Source of the DNA: Streptomyces ficellus
Lineage (GTDB): Bacteria > Actinomycetota > Actinomycetes > Streptomycetales > Streptomycetaceae
Direction of reading: 5' to 3'
DNA length: 64,000 nt
Assembly (NCBI RefSeq): GCF_009739905.1
Contig: NZ_CP034279.1
Span: forward strand, 4,278,001 to 4,342,000
The notes under the pieces are model-generated. The model saw nothing but the letters and a program-made list of their open reading frames with translations, did no database searches and had not been told where the DNA came from. The first letter of the stretch is position 1; each line of letters starts with the position of its first letter. Below are positions 1-8,088 of this stretch, piece by piece. A program made the position numbers and the translations under genes.

Positions 1-253
1 ACGACGAGCTCGATGCGCCGGTGGTGCTCGACGACTTCGCGGCGGACGAGCCGGCGGGCGAGCTGCTCGACGACGCGCCACGGCTGTCGTTGCGGTAGAA
101 GCCGGAGCCCTTGAAGACGATGCCGACGGCCGAGAACACCTTCTTGAGGCGTCCCTGGCAGCTCGGGCACTCGGTCAGAGCGTCATCGGTGAACTTCTGC
201 ACCGCCTCGAGGCCCTCGCCGCACTCGGTGCACTGGTACTGGTAGGTCGGCAC
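1..253 (-). CDS. FmdB/Ruc-like zinc-ribbon chaperone (3' end cut off)
   Basis: The GTG start at 253 has an AGGAGG ribosome-binding site 7 bases upstream. The N-terminus MPTYQYQCTECG is typical of the FmdB zinc-ribbon family, with two CxxC pairs (C8/C11 and C29/C32) to bind one zinc. After the core (through GFYRND) comes a disordered Ser/Ala/Thr/Lys tail that runs past the window edge. The mycobacterial homologue Rv0991c (Ruc) is described as a redox-regulated chaperone with the same layout, a zinc knuckle plus a disordered tail, and it lies beside the cyclo-ligase/galU/moeA genes that also occur here. The family assignment is firm. The chaperone role is inferred from the homologue, and the CIRCE-like site just upstream supports it. 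Confidence 0.85.
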   Translation of the reverse strand, partial: MPTYQYQCTECGEGLEAVQKFTDDALTECPSCQGRLKKVFSAVGIVFKGSGFYRNDSRGASSSSSPAGSSAAKSSSTTGASSSS

Positions 254-264
254 TTGTCTTCCTC

Positions 265-291
265 CTGGCACTCTCACTCAGTGAGTGCTAA
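265..291 (-). promoter_or_regulatory. CIRCE-like HrcA operator in the ruc leader
   Basis: On the minus strand a perfect TTAGCACTC half (283-291) is followed by a 9-base spacer and then GAGTGCCAG (265-273), which matches 7 of 9 bases of the GAGTGCTAA half. Half-site sequence, order and the N9 spacer are those of CIRCE, the HrcA operator normally found before groE and dnaK/dnaJ operons. The element abuts the Shine-Dalgarno of the FmdB/Ruc gene, so a bound repressor would sit in its 5' leader. Heat-shock control is an inference. Confidence 0.7.
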
Positions 292-321
292 CGACAGTCC
301 ATAGTGACGTATTCCGCGGGA

Positions 322-1626
322 TCAGTCCACCGTCACGGGTACGCGGTGACCGACGCCACGTGCCACGGTCCGGGTGGCGGGCTTGGGCGCGAGCCGCGAC
401 CTGAGGGCCACCAGGGTGACCAGCGCCAGTGCCGTACCGGCCAGCGGGACGAGGAAACCGGCGCTCGCGCCGTACCCGTCGGCGAGCCGGCCGGCCACCG
501 TCACGGCGGCCGCCTGGCCCAGTGCCACGGCACCCGTCAGCCAGGTGAACGCCTCGGTGCGGGCGGACGCCGGGACCAGCGAGTCGACCAGCGTGTAGCC
601 GGTGATCAGCGCCGGGGCGATGCACAGGCCGACGAGCAGCCCGAGCGCGCCCAGCAGCACCACGGAGTGCGCGGACCACAGCAGCGAGGCGGTGACGGTC
701 AGTCCCGCGTACCCGAGGATCAGGCGGCGGCGGGGGCCCATCTTCCACGCGACCGCGCCGACGACGACACCGGCCAGCATGTTGCCCGCGGCGAAGAGTC
801 CGTACAGCAGGCCGTTCATGCCCGGCTGCCCGATCTCCTCGGTGAACGCGGTGAGGGAGACCTGCATGCCGCCGAAGACGGAGCCGATGCCCAGGAAGGC
901 CACCGCCAGGACCCGGACGCCCGGCACCGAGAGCGCGGAGACGCGCTCCACGCGCGCGTGGGAGCCGGACAGGCCGTGGGCGGGCTGGGTGCGGCTCTGG
1001 GCGGCGAAGAGCAGGCCGCCGGCCAGCGTCAGCGTCGCCTCGGCGATCAGTCCGGCGGCCGGGTGGACGCCGGTGCACAGCGCGGTGGCGAGGACGGGGC
1101 CCACCACGAACGTGAACTCGTCGGTGACGGACTCGAAGGCCGCCGCCGTCGACATCAGCGGTGAGCCCTCCAGCTTCGCGGCCCAGCGGGACCGCACCAT
1201 GGGCCCGATCTGCGGCACCGAGGCGCCGGTCGGGACGGCGGCCACGAACAGGGCCCACAAGGGGGCGTCCGCCAGGGCCAGCACCGTCAGGACCGACACG
1301 GACACCGTGTGGATCAGCACGCCGGGGATCAGCACGGCACGCTGGCCGAAGCGGTCGGCGAGCTTGCCGCTCTGCGGCGCGAACAGGGCCATGGAGACAC
1401 CGGTGAACGCGGCGACCGCGCCGGCGCTGCCGTACGAATCGGTGGTGTGCTGCACCAGCAGGACGATGCCGATGGTCAGCATCGCGAAGGGCTGTCGTGC
1501 GGCGAATCCCGGCAGCAGGAACGTCCACGCACCGGGGGTGCGCAGGAGCTGCCCGTATCCGGGGCGCCGGGCAGGCTCCGTCGAGGGGTTCGTCGTGTCC
1601 GTGGCTGTGTGGACAGCGGAGGGCAC
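322..1626 (-). CDS. MFS transporter, multidrug-efflux type
   Basis: A 12-TM major facilitator permease of about 434 aa. The loop motif GKLADRFGQR corresponds to MFS motif A (GxLaDrxGrr) between TM2 and TM3, and a second N-domain/C-domain pseudo-repeat follows. The reading frame is open to 1749, but the first 41 residues of that version are hydrophilic and low-complexity. The GTG at 1626 has a GAAAGG ribosome-binding site 8 bases upstream and gives a normal cytoplasmic N-terminus, so it is preferred. The substrate cannot be told from sequence. The gene appears monocistronic, with its own 250-bp leader region that holds a small dyad (CTCTGC/GCAGAG). Confidence 0.8.
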   Translation of the reverse strand: MPSAVHTATDTTNPSTEPARRPGYGQLLRTPGAWTFLLPGFAARQPFAMLTIGIVLLVQHTTDSYGSAGAVAAFTGVSMALFAPQSGKLADRFGQRAVLIPGVLIHTVSVSVLTVLALADAPLWALFVAAVPTGASVPQIGPMVRSRWAAKLEGSPLMSTAAAFESVTDEFTFVVGPVLATALCTGVHPAAGLIAEATLTLAGGLLFAAQSRTQPAHGLSGSHARVERVSALSVPGVRVLAVAFLGIGSVFGGMQVSLTAFTEEIGQPGMNGLLYGLFAAGNMLAGVVVGAVAWKMGPRRRLILGYAGLTVTASLLWSAHSVVLLGALGLLVGLCIAPALITGYTLVDSLVPASARTEAFTWLTGAVALGQAAAVTVAGRLADGYGASAGFLVPLAGTALALVTLVALRSRLAPKPATRTVARGVGHRVPVTVD

Positions 1627-1823
1627 GGCTCGTGCCTTTCTGCCGCCTGGTAGCGCTCCCCTGGGTGTCGGGAGCCGCCGAGAGCTGTCCTCTTGCGCGG
1701 AACTGCGGTAGATACCGGGCTCCACTACGGGGAGCGTCACGGCCGCCATACGGTCGCGCCAGCTCTGCGTCAGGCAGAGTTGCGTCGATCAGTGTGCCTT
1801 CATGATACAGGGGACGGCGAGGA

Positions 1824-1860
1824 CGGCACCTGTGAAATGGCCGATATGGCTCAGGTGCCG
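1824..1860 (-). terminator. Stem-loop downstream of the antiporter gene
   Basis: Perfect 9-bp inverted repeat CGGCACCTG (1824-1832) and CAGGTGCCG (1852-1860) with a 19-base loop. It lies 20 bases past the stop codon of the antiporter on the minus strand. No U-run follows, as is usual in Streptomyces. Confidence 0.5.
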
Positions 1861-1879
1861 CCTCCGATTAACCGGATGT

Positions 1880-3379
1880 TCACTTTCCGGTTCCGCCGGT
1901 GCCCAGCCAGTCGGCCAGCTTGCCGCCCTGGCTGACCGCCCGCAGGCGCCGCTCGGCGGCGTCCCGGACCGGGTCCGTCGCCACCACCAGCAGCTCGTCG
2001 CCGCGCCGCAGCACGGTCGTCGGCGACGGCACGAAGCTCTTGCCGTCCCGTACGACCAGGGTGACGGCCGCCCCGGGAGGCAGCCGCAGTTCCGCGACCT
2101 CCACCCCGTGCATCCGGGACTTCTCCGGGACGGCCACCGACAGCAGGTGCCCACGCAGCCGCTCCAGCGGAGCCGACTCGACGCCCAGGTCTGCGGCCTC
2201 CGCGGAGTCGCCGAGGCGCAGCGCCCTGGCCAGCCAGGGCAGGGTCGGGCCCTGCACCAGGGTGTAGACGACCACGAGCACGAAGACGATGTTGAAGACC
2301 TTCTCGCTGCCCTCGATCCCGGACACCATGGGGATGGTCGCCAGGATGATGGGCACCGCTCCGCGCAGTCCGGCCCACGACATCAGGGCCTGCTCCTGCC
2401 AGGGGACGCGGAAGGGCAGCAGGCTCAGGAGCACCGACAGCGGCCGCGCCACGGCCGTCAGCACCAGCCCGACCATCACGGCGGGCCAGAAGTCGTCGAC
2501 CAGCTCGTGCGGGGTCACCAGCAGGCCGAGCAGGACGAACATGCCGATCTGCGCGAGCCAGCCCAGACCCTCCGCGAACCCGCGGTTGGCGGGCGCGTGC
2601 GGCAGCCTGGCGTTGCCCAGCACCACCGAGGCCAGGTACACCGCGAGGAAGCCGCTGCCGTGCGCCATGGCGCCGGCCGCGTACGCCACCACCGCGATGG
2701 CCATCACGGCGATCGGGTACAGGCCCGAGGCGGGCAGCGCCACGTGCCGCAGGCCGAAGGAGCCCAGGAAGCCGACGGCCAGGCCGATGGCGGCGCCGAT
2801 GGCCAGCTCCATGACGATGGTGCCGAGCAGCACGTACCAGCTGTCGACGGGACCGGTCGTCGAGAAGGCCACCACCAGGATCACGACGGGGGCGTCGTTG
2901 AAGCCGGACTCCGCCTCCAGGGTTCCGGTTATCCGTGACGGCAGCGGCACCCGGCGCAGGACGGAGAAGACCGCGGCCGCGTCCGTCGAGGAGACCACCG
3001 CGCCGATGATCAGCGCCTGCCGCCAGTCCAGGCCCACCCAGTAGTGCGCCGCGGCGGCCGTGACGCCCACGCTCACCGCGACGCCGGCGGTCGACAGGAC
3101 GGCCGCCATGGGCAACGCGGGTTTGATCTCCTTCCACTTGGTGCCCAGGCCGCCCTCGGCCAGGATCACCACAAGTGCGGCATAGCCGATCACCTGGGTC
3201 AGTTCGGCGTTGTCGAAGTGGACGTTGCCGATCCCGTCCTGCCCGATGGCGACCCCGATCCCGAGGTACAGGAGCAGGCTGGGGAGCCCGCTGCGGGAGG
3301 AGATCCGCACCGCTGCGACGGCGACGAGCAGCACGAGCGAGCAGATGAACAGGAGTTCGTTGAGCTGGTGGACAGTCAG
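1880..3379 (-). CDS. CPA1-type K+(Na+)/H+ antiporter with RCK-C domain, CTG start
   Basis: A 499-aa NhaP2-like antiporter. The membrane part (about residues 1-400) holds the conserved pieces ESGFNDAPVV in the ion-binding helix and SWAGLRGAVPI near the end. The C-terminus (about 415-490) is a TrkA-C/RCK-C domain, expected to bind a nucleotide and gate transport. The start is unusual. An in-frame TGA at 3395-3397 leaves only CTG at 3379 for a protein carrying the full first helix (TVHQLNELLFICSLVLLV), and GGAAAGG lies 8 bases upstream of it. The next possible start, GTG at 3334, would cut that helix in half. Function is pH/cation homeostasis; which ion moves is unknown. Confidence 0.85.
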   Translation of the reverse strand: MTVHQLNELLFICSLVLLVAVAAVRISSRSGLPSLLLYLGIGVAIGQDGIGNVHFDNAELTQVIGYAALVVILAEGGLGTKWKEIKPALPMAAVLSTAGVAVSVGVTAAAAHYWVGLDWRQALIIGAVVSSTDAAAVFSVLRRVPLPSRITGTLEAESGFNDAPVVILVVAFSTTGPVDSWYVLLGTIVMELAIGAAIGLAVGFLGSFGLRHVALPASGLYPIAVMAIAVVAYAAGAMAHGSGFLAVYLASVVLGNARLPHAPANRGFAEGLGWLAQIGMFVLLGLLVTPHELVDDFWPAVMVGLVLTAVARPLSVLLSLLPFRVPWQEQALMSWAGLRGAVPIILATIPMVSGIEGSEKVFNIVFVLVVVYTLVQGPTLPWLARALRLGDSAEAADLGVESAPLERLRGHLLSVAVPEKSRMHGVEVAELRLPPGAAVTLVVRDGKSFVPSPTTVLRRGDELLVVATDPVRDAAERRLRAVSQGGKLADWLGTGGTGK

Positions 3380-3592
3380 TGGCCGACCCTTTCCTCACGT
3401 GCGCGCCGGATCGTTCCGGCTGCGGTACTTCGTTACCTTACCTAATCATTAACGTTTCCTTGACGCCCGGTCCGCGGGATCTCCGCCGTCCCGCAAAACG
3501 GGCGCTTACTGACACCGCGTCCGGGCCGCGCCGACGCTGCGCCTATGGTTGCTCCAGCACTCCAGGACCAGCCTGCGCCTCGAAGGACAGCG

Positions 3593-6454
3593 ATGCCCGC
3601 CAACACCACCGCCGCTTCCACCAAGAAGAAGGGGCGACGTGCCCGTCTGCTCGTGATCGCATTGGTGCTGGCGCTGGTCGCGGGCGTCGGCTACGGCGCC
3701 TACTGGAGCGTCAGCACCGTGCGCGCCCCGTTCCCGCAGACCACCGGCAGCCTCAAGCTGGACGGGCTCTCCGCCCCCGTCGACGTGAAACGGGACGACT
3801 ACGGCATTCCACAGATCTACGCCTCGACCGACGAGGACCTGTTCCGCGCCCAGGGCTACGTCCAGGCGCAGGACCGGTTCTGGGAGATGGACGTCCGCCG
3901 CCACATGACGGCCGGCCGGCTGTCCGAGATGTTCGGCAAGGACCAGGTCGAGACGGACGCGTTCCTGCGCACCATGGGCTGGCACCGGGTGGCGCAGGAG
4001 GAGTACGACAAGCTCCTGTCGCCCGAGACCAAGAAGAACCTCCAGGCGTACGCGGAGGGCGTCAACGCCTACCTGAAGGGCAAGGAGGGCAGCGACATCT
4101 CCGTCGAGTACGCCGCCCTCGCCTTCGAGAACGACTACAAGATCGAGCCCTGGACGCCGGTGGACTCCGTGGCCTGGCTCAAGGCGATGGCCTGGGACCT
4201 GCGCGGCAACATGCAGGAGGAGATCGACCGTTCGCTGATGACCGCCAGGCTCAGCGACAAGCAGATCAAGGACCTCTACCCCGCGTACCCGTACGACCTG
4301 CACCGCCCGATCGTCGGCAAGGGCGGCGTCGACCGGGCCACCGGGAAGTTCGACCCCTCCGCCGAGGGCAGCACCCGCGACGGCGACTCGGACAGCGGCT
4401 CGGACGGCGGCCAGGGCTCCGGCTCCGGCCAGACCCAGAACCAGGGCAGTGGTACGGGCCAGAACCAGGGCGGTGGTACGGGCCAGGGCACCGGCACGGG
4501 CGGCCAGGGTGACGGCACCGCCCAGGGCGCCACCGAGGGCCTCCAGTCGCAGCTGTCCGCCCTGTCCGCCTCCCTGGAGAAGGTTCCCGCGCTGCTCGGC
4601 CCCAACGGCAACGGCATCGGGTCCAACTCCTGGGTCGTCTCCGGCAAGTACACGACCACGGGCAAGCCGCTGCTGGCCAACGACCCGCACCTGGCGCCCC
4701 AGCTGCCCTCGCTCTGGTACCAGATGGGCCTGCACTGCCGCACCGTCTCGGACAAGTGCCGTTACGACGTGTCCGGCTACACCTTCTCGGGCATGCCCGG
4801 CGTGGTCATCGGCCACAACCAGGACATCGCCTGGGGCTTCACCAACCTGGGCGCGGACGTCAGCGACCTGTACCTGGAGAAGGTCACCGACAGCGGCTAC
4901 CTCTACGCCGGCAAGGAACGGCCCTTCGTCACCCGCGAAGAGGTGATCAAGGTCGCCGGCGGCGCCAGCAGGCCCATCACCGTCCGCACGACGAACAACG
5001 GCCCGCTGATCTCCGACCGCAGCAACGAGCTGGAGAAGGTCGGCGACGAGGCCCCCGTCGACGCCCTGGCGCCGGACCGCGGCGACGGGTACGCCGTGGC
5101 GCTGCGCTGGACCGCCCTGGACCCGGGCAGGTCCATGGACGCCGTCTTCAAGCTGAACCGCGCCACCGACTTCAAGCAGTTCCGCGAGGCCGCCCGCGAC
5201 TTCGACGTGCCCTCCCAGAACCTGATCTACGCCGACGCCAAGGGCGCCGAGGGCAACATCGGCTACCAGGCGCCCGGCCGGATCCCGGTCCGCCAGAAGG
5301 GCCACGACGGCACCATGCCGGCGCCCGGCTGGGACCCGAAGTACACCTGGGAGAAGAAGTTCGTCCCGTTCGACGAGCTGCCGTACGAGGAGAACCCGAA
5401 GAGCGGCTACATCGTGACCGCCAACCAGGCCGTCATCGACCCCGACACGTACCCGCACGACCTCACGCAGGACTGGGGCTACGGTTCGCGCAGCCAGCGC
5501 ATCAACGACCTGATCGAGTCCAAGACCAAGGACGGGGCCAAGGTCTCGACCGAGGACATGCGGACCATGCAGATGGACAACAGCAGCGAGATCGCCAAGC
5601 TGCTGACGCCGTACCTGCTGAAGATCGATGTCTCCGACCCGCACGTCCGTGAGGCGCAGAAGCTCCTGGAGGGCTGGAACTACACCCAGGACGCGGACTC
5701 CGGAGCGGCCGCCTACTTCAACGGCGTCTGGCGCAACGTCCTCAAGCTCGCCTTCGGCAACAAGCTCCCCAAGGAGCTGCGGGTGAAGGGCGAGTGCCTC
5801 AACGTCCGCCCGGCCGACCCCACCGGACCCGTCGAGGAGCAGGACCGGCTCGTCCGCGAGTGCGGGCAGCGCGACGCCGAGACGGCACAGCCGGACGGCG
5901 GCGACCGCTGGTACGAGGTGGTGCGCCGGATCCTGGAGGACGAGAAGAACGAGTGGTGGAAGTCCGCCTCCAGCCGGACCTACGACAAGGGCACCGTCAC
6001 CCGTGACGAGCTGCTGGAGCGCGCCATGGTCGACGCCCGCTGGGAGCTGACCTCGAAGCTCGGCAAGGACGTCAACAGCTGGAGCTGGGGGCGGCTGCAC
6101 CAGCTGACCCTGAAGAACCAGACCCTCGGCACCGCCGGCCCGGGCGCGGTCCAGTGGCTGCTCAACCGCGGCCCGTGGAACCTGTCGGGCGGCGAGGCGG
6201 CGGTCAACGCCACCGGCTGGAACGCGGCCGGCGGGTACGGGGTCGTGTGGGTGCCGTCCATGCGGATGGTGGTGAACGTGGGCGACTGGGACAAGTCCCG
6301 CTGGATCAACCTGACCGGAGCCTCCGGGCACGCCTACAACGCCCACTACACGGACCAGACCGACAAGTGGGCCAAGGGCGAGCTGCTCGACTGGGCCTAC
6401 GGCAAGCGGACGGTCGACGCGAAGACCGTCGACACGCTCGTCCTCACGCCGTGA
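3593..6454 (+). CDS. Penicillin acylase family Ntn hydrolase (self-processing)
   Basis: A 953-aa protein: cytoplasmic Lys/Arg N-terminus, a membrane anchor or signal helix (about residues 18-37), an alpha-chain region, a Gly/Gln/Ser/Thr linker (about 262-320), then the beta chain. The beta chain begins at Ser344 in GSNSWVV, the N-terminal nucleophile exposed by autocatalytic cleavage in this family, which includes penicillin G acylase, AHL acylases and aculeacin A acylase. The linker probably lies in the excised spacer. It is expected to hydrolyse amide bonds outside the membrane; the substrate (antibiotic side chain, acyl-homoserine lactone, lipopeptide) is unknown. ATG 3593 is chosen over the in-frame start at 3545 because GAAGGA lies just upstream. 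Confidence 0.88.
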   Translation: MPANTTAASTKKKGRRARLLVIALVLALVAGVGYGAYWSVSTVRAPFPQTTGSLKLDGLSAPVDVKRDDYGIPQIYASTDEDLFRAQGYVQAQDRFWEMDVRRHMTAGRLSEMFGKDQVETDAFLRTMGWHRVAQEEYDKLLSPETKKNLQAYAEGVNAYLKGKEGSDISVEYAALAFENDYKIEPWTPVDSVAWLKAMAWDLRGNMQEEIDRSLMTARLSDKQIKDLYPAYPYDLHRPIVGKGGVDRATGKFDPSAEGSTRDGDSDSGSDGGQGSGSGQTQNQGSGTGQNQGGGTGQGTGTGGQGDGTAQGATEGLQSQLSALSASLEKVPALLGPNGNGIGSNSWVVSGKYTTTGKPLLANDPHLAPQLPSLWYQMGLHCRTVSDKCRYDVSGYTFSGMPGVVIGHNQDIAWGFTNLGADVSDLYLEKVTDSGYLYAGKERPFVTREEVIKVAGGASRPITVRTTNNGPLISDRSNELEKVGDEAPVDALAPDRGDGYAVALRWTALDPGRSMDAVFKLNRATDFKQFREAARDFDVPSQNLIYADAKGAEGNIGYQAPGRIPVRQKGHDGTMPAPGWDPKYTWEKKFVPFDELPYEENPKSGYIVTANQAVIDPDTYPHDLTQDWGYGSRSQRINDLIESKTKDGAKVSTEDMRTMQMDNSSEIAKLLTPYLLKIDVSDPHVREAQKLLEGWNYTQDADSGAAAYFNGVWRNVLKLAFGNKLPKELRVKGECLNVRPADPTGPVEEQDRLVRECGQRDAETAQPDGGDRWYEVVRRILEDEKNEWWKSASSRTYDKGTVTRDELLERAMVDARWELTSKLGKDVNSWSWGRLHQLTLKNQTLGTAGPGAVQWLLNRGPWNLSGGEAAVNATGWNAAGGYGVVWVPSMRMVVNVGDWDKSRWINLTGASGHAYNAHYTDQTDKWAKGELLDWAYGKRTVDAKTVDTLVLTP

Positions 6455-6487
6455 GGCCGCCCGGGGGCCCGCCCGCCGACGCGGCCG

Positions 6488-7081
6488 TCAGGCGCGGAAG
6501 CGGAGGATGACCTCCGGGGTCACCACGGCGTGCACGGGGTGGTCGTGCGGTTCCTCCGGGACCCGCTCGACCACCTCGTTCGCGTACAGGAGCACCACCA
6601 GGGCCGGGTCGTGCCCCGCGCGGGCGATGCGGGCGAGCACCCGGTCGTAGGAGCCGCCGCCCCGCCCGAGGCGCATGCCGCGCGCGTCGACCGCCAGGCC
6701 GGGCAGGAGGACCGTGTCGGCCTCCAGGACGGCGTCCACGCCCAGTGGGTCCCCCGCGGGCTCCAGGAGGCCCCGCCGGGCCCGTACGAGCCGCTCGGGG
6801 CCCTCGTAGGCCGCCCAGTCCAGGTCGTTGTCCGCCAGCAGCACGGGCAGCAGGACGCGCACGCCCCGCTCGCGCAGCGCGTCGAGCAACGCGCGCGTGC
6901 CGGGTTCGCTCCCTATGGAGACGTACGCGGCGACCGTCCCGGCCCGCCGCAACTCGGGCAGATTCAGGGCGGTCTCCGCGAGAACCGCGGCGGCGTTCTG
7001 GGCGTCATCACTGGTCAGGAGGGCCCGAGCGGCGAGCAAGTGGCGTCGCAGAGCGGCCTTTTCGGACATGTCGCCGGTCAT
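6488..7081 (-). CDS. 5-formyltetrahydrofolate cyclo-ligase
   Basis: About 197 aa. ATP-dependent conversion of 5-formyl-THF to 5,10-methenyl-THF, which salvages a folate by-product. The family signature is GRGGGSYDR near residue 145 (usual form GxGGGYYDR), the nucleotide/Mg binding loop. The frame is open to 7114, but ATG 7081 has GAGG five bases upstream and removes eleven atypical residues. Divergent from galU with 95 bp between them. The same neighbour pair (cyclo-ligase, galU) occurs in mycobacteria as Rv0992c-Rv0993. It converges tail to tail with the acylase gene. Confidence 0.9.
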   Translation of the reverse strand: MTGDMSEKAALRRHLLAARALLTSDDAQNAAAVLAETALNLPELRRAGTVAAYVSIGSEPGTRALLDALRERGVRVLLPVLLADNDLDWAAYEGPERLVRARRGLLEPAGDPLGVDAVLEADTVLLPGLAVDARGMRLGRGGGSYDRVLARIARAGHDPALVVLLYANEVVERVPEEPHDHPVHAVVTPEVILRFRA

Positions 7082-7176
7082 CAATACCTCACAAAACCTC
7101 TCGTACACGGCCATAGGGGCCCGAAGTTGGCCGGAAGGTAATCTTCCGCCTATACCGACCGGATAGGGTGCTCCGC

Positions 7177-8088
7177 ATGAACGAGTCGCACCCCAGGATC
7201 AGCAAGGCTGTCATCCCCGCCGCAGGCCTCGGCACCAGGTTCCTGCCGGCCACCAAAGCCACTCCCAAAGAGATGCTGCCTGTGGTCGACAAGCCGGCCA
7301 TCCAGTACGTCGTCGAGGAGGCCGTCGGCGCCGGCCTCTCCGACGTGCTGATGATCACCGGCCGCAACAAGCGGCCGCTGGAGGACCACTTCGACCGCAA
7401 CTACGAGCTCGAAGAGGCCCTCATCAAGAAGGGCGACCAGGAGCGCCTCGCCAAGGTCCAGGAGTCCAGCGACCTGGCCACCATGCACTACGTCCGCCAG
7501 GGCGACCCGCGCGGCCTCGGCCACGCCGTCCTGTGCGCCGCCCCGCACGTGGGCAACGAACCCTTCGCCGTCCTCCTCGGCGACGACCTCATCGACCCCC
7601 GCGACCCGCTGCTGTCCCGCATGGTCGAGGTCCAGGGGCGCGAGGGCGGCAGCGTCGTCGCGCTGATGGAGGTCGAGCCGTCGCAGATCCACCTCTACGG
7701 CTGCGCGGCCGTCGAGCCCACCGGCGACGCCGACGTCGTCAAGGTGACCAACCTGGTCGAGAAGCCCGACCGGGCCGAGGCGCCCAGCAACTACGCGGTC
7801 ATCGGCCGGTACGTCCTGGACCCCGCCGTGTTCGGGATACTGCGCGAGACGGAGCCGGGCCGGGGCGGCGAGATCCAGCTGACCGACGCCCTCCAGAAGC
7901 TCGTCGCCGACGAGTCGGTGGGCGGCCCGGTGCACGGCGTCGTCTTCAAGGGCCGCCGCTACGACACCGGCGACCGCGGCGACTACCTGCGGGCCATTGT
8001 CAGACTCGCGTGCGAACGTGATGATCTGGGACCGGACTTCCGGAACTGGCTGCGCGCCTACGTCACCGAGGAGATGCAAGGACTGTGA
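7177..8088 (+). CDS. galU: UTP-glucose-1-phosphate uridylyltransferase
   Basis: A 303-aa enzyme making UDP-glucose from UTP and glucose-1-phosphate for glycogen, cell-envelope sugars and galactose metabolism. The N-terminal nucleotidyltransferase signature AAGLGTRFLPATKA includes the substrate-binding Gly-rich loop, followed by PKEMLPVVDKP; EKP and RYDTGDRGDYL are also conserved. ATG 7177 is preferred to GTG 7168 because AGGG lies 8 bases upstream. Its stop overlaps the GTG of the next gene (GTGA), so it heads the galU-moeA-moaC-mog-rimJ operon. It is functionally linked to galT/galE at the other end of the window. Confidence 0.95.
   Translation: MNESHPRISKAVIPAAGLGTRFLPATKATPKEMLPVVDKPAIQYVVEEAVGAGLSDVLMITGRNKRPLEDHFDRNYELEEALIKKGDQERLAKVQESSDLATMHYVRQGDPRGLGHAVLCAAPHVGNEPFAVLLGDDLIDPRDPLLSRMVEVQGREGGSVVALMEVEPSQIHLYGCAAVEPTGDADVVKVTNLVEKPDRAEAPSNYAVIGRYVLDPAVFGILRETEPGRGGEIQLTDALQKLVADESVGGPVHGVVFKGRRYDTGDRGDYLRAIVRLACERDDLGPDFRNWLRAYVTEEMQGL

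Noticed and set aside
1627..1749. 41-residue N-terminal extension of the MFS protein
   Set aside because: It is hydrophilic and not typical of the family; GTG 1626 has the better ribosome-binding site. It could still be a translated leader.
3438..3456. Iron (DmdR1) box upstream of the antiporter
   Set aside because: TTAGGTAAGGTAAC on the minus strand matches only the first half of the iron box; the second half is missing.
3506..6346. A 946-aa open frame on the minus strand opposite the acylase gene
   Set aside because: It is a shadow of a high-GC gene: Val/Leu/Gly/Arg-rich without domains, while the plus-strand frame has full family motifs.
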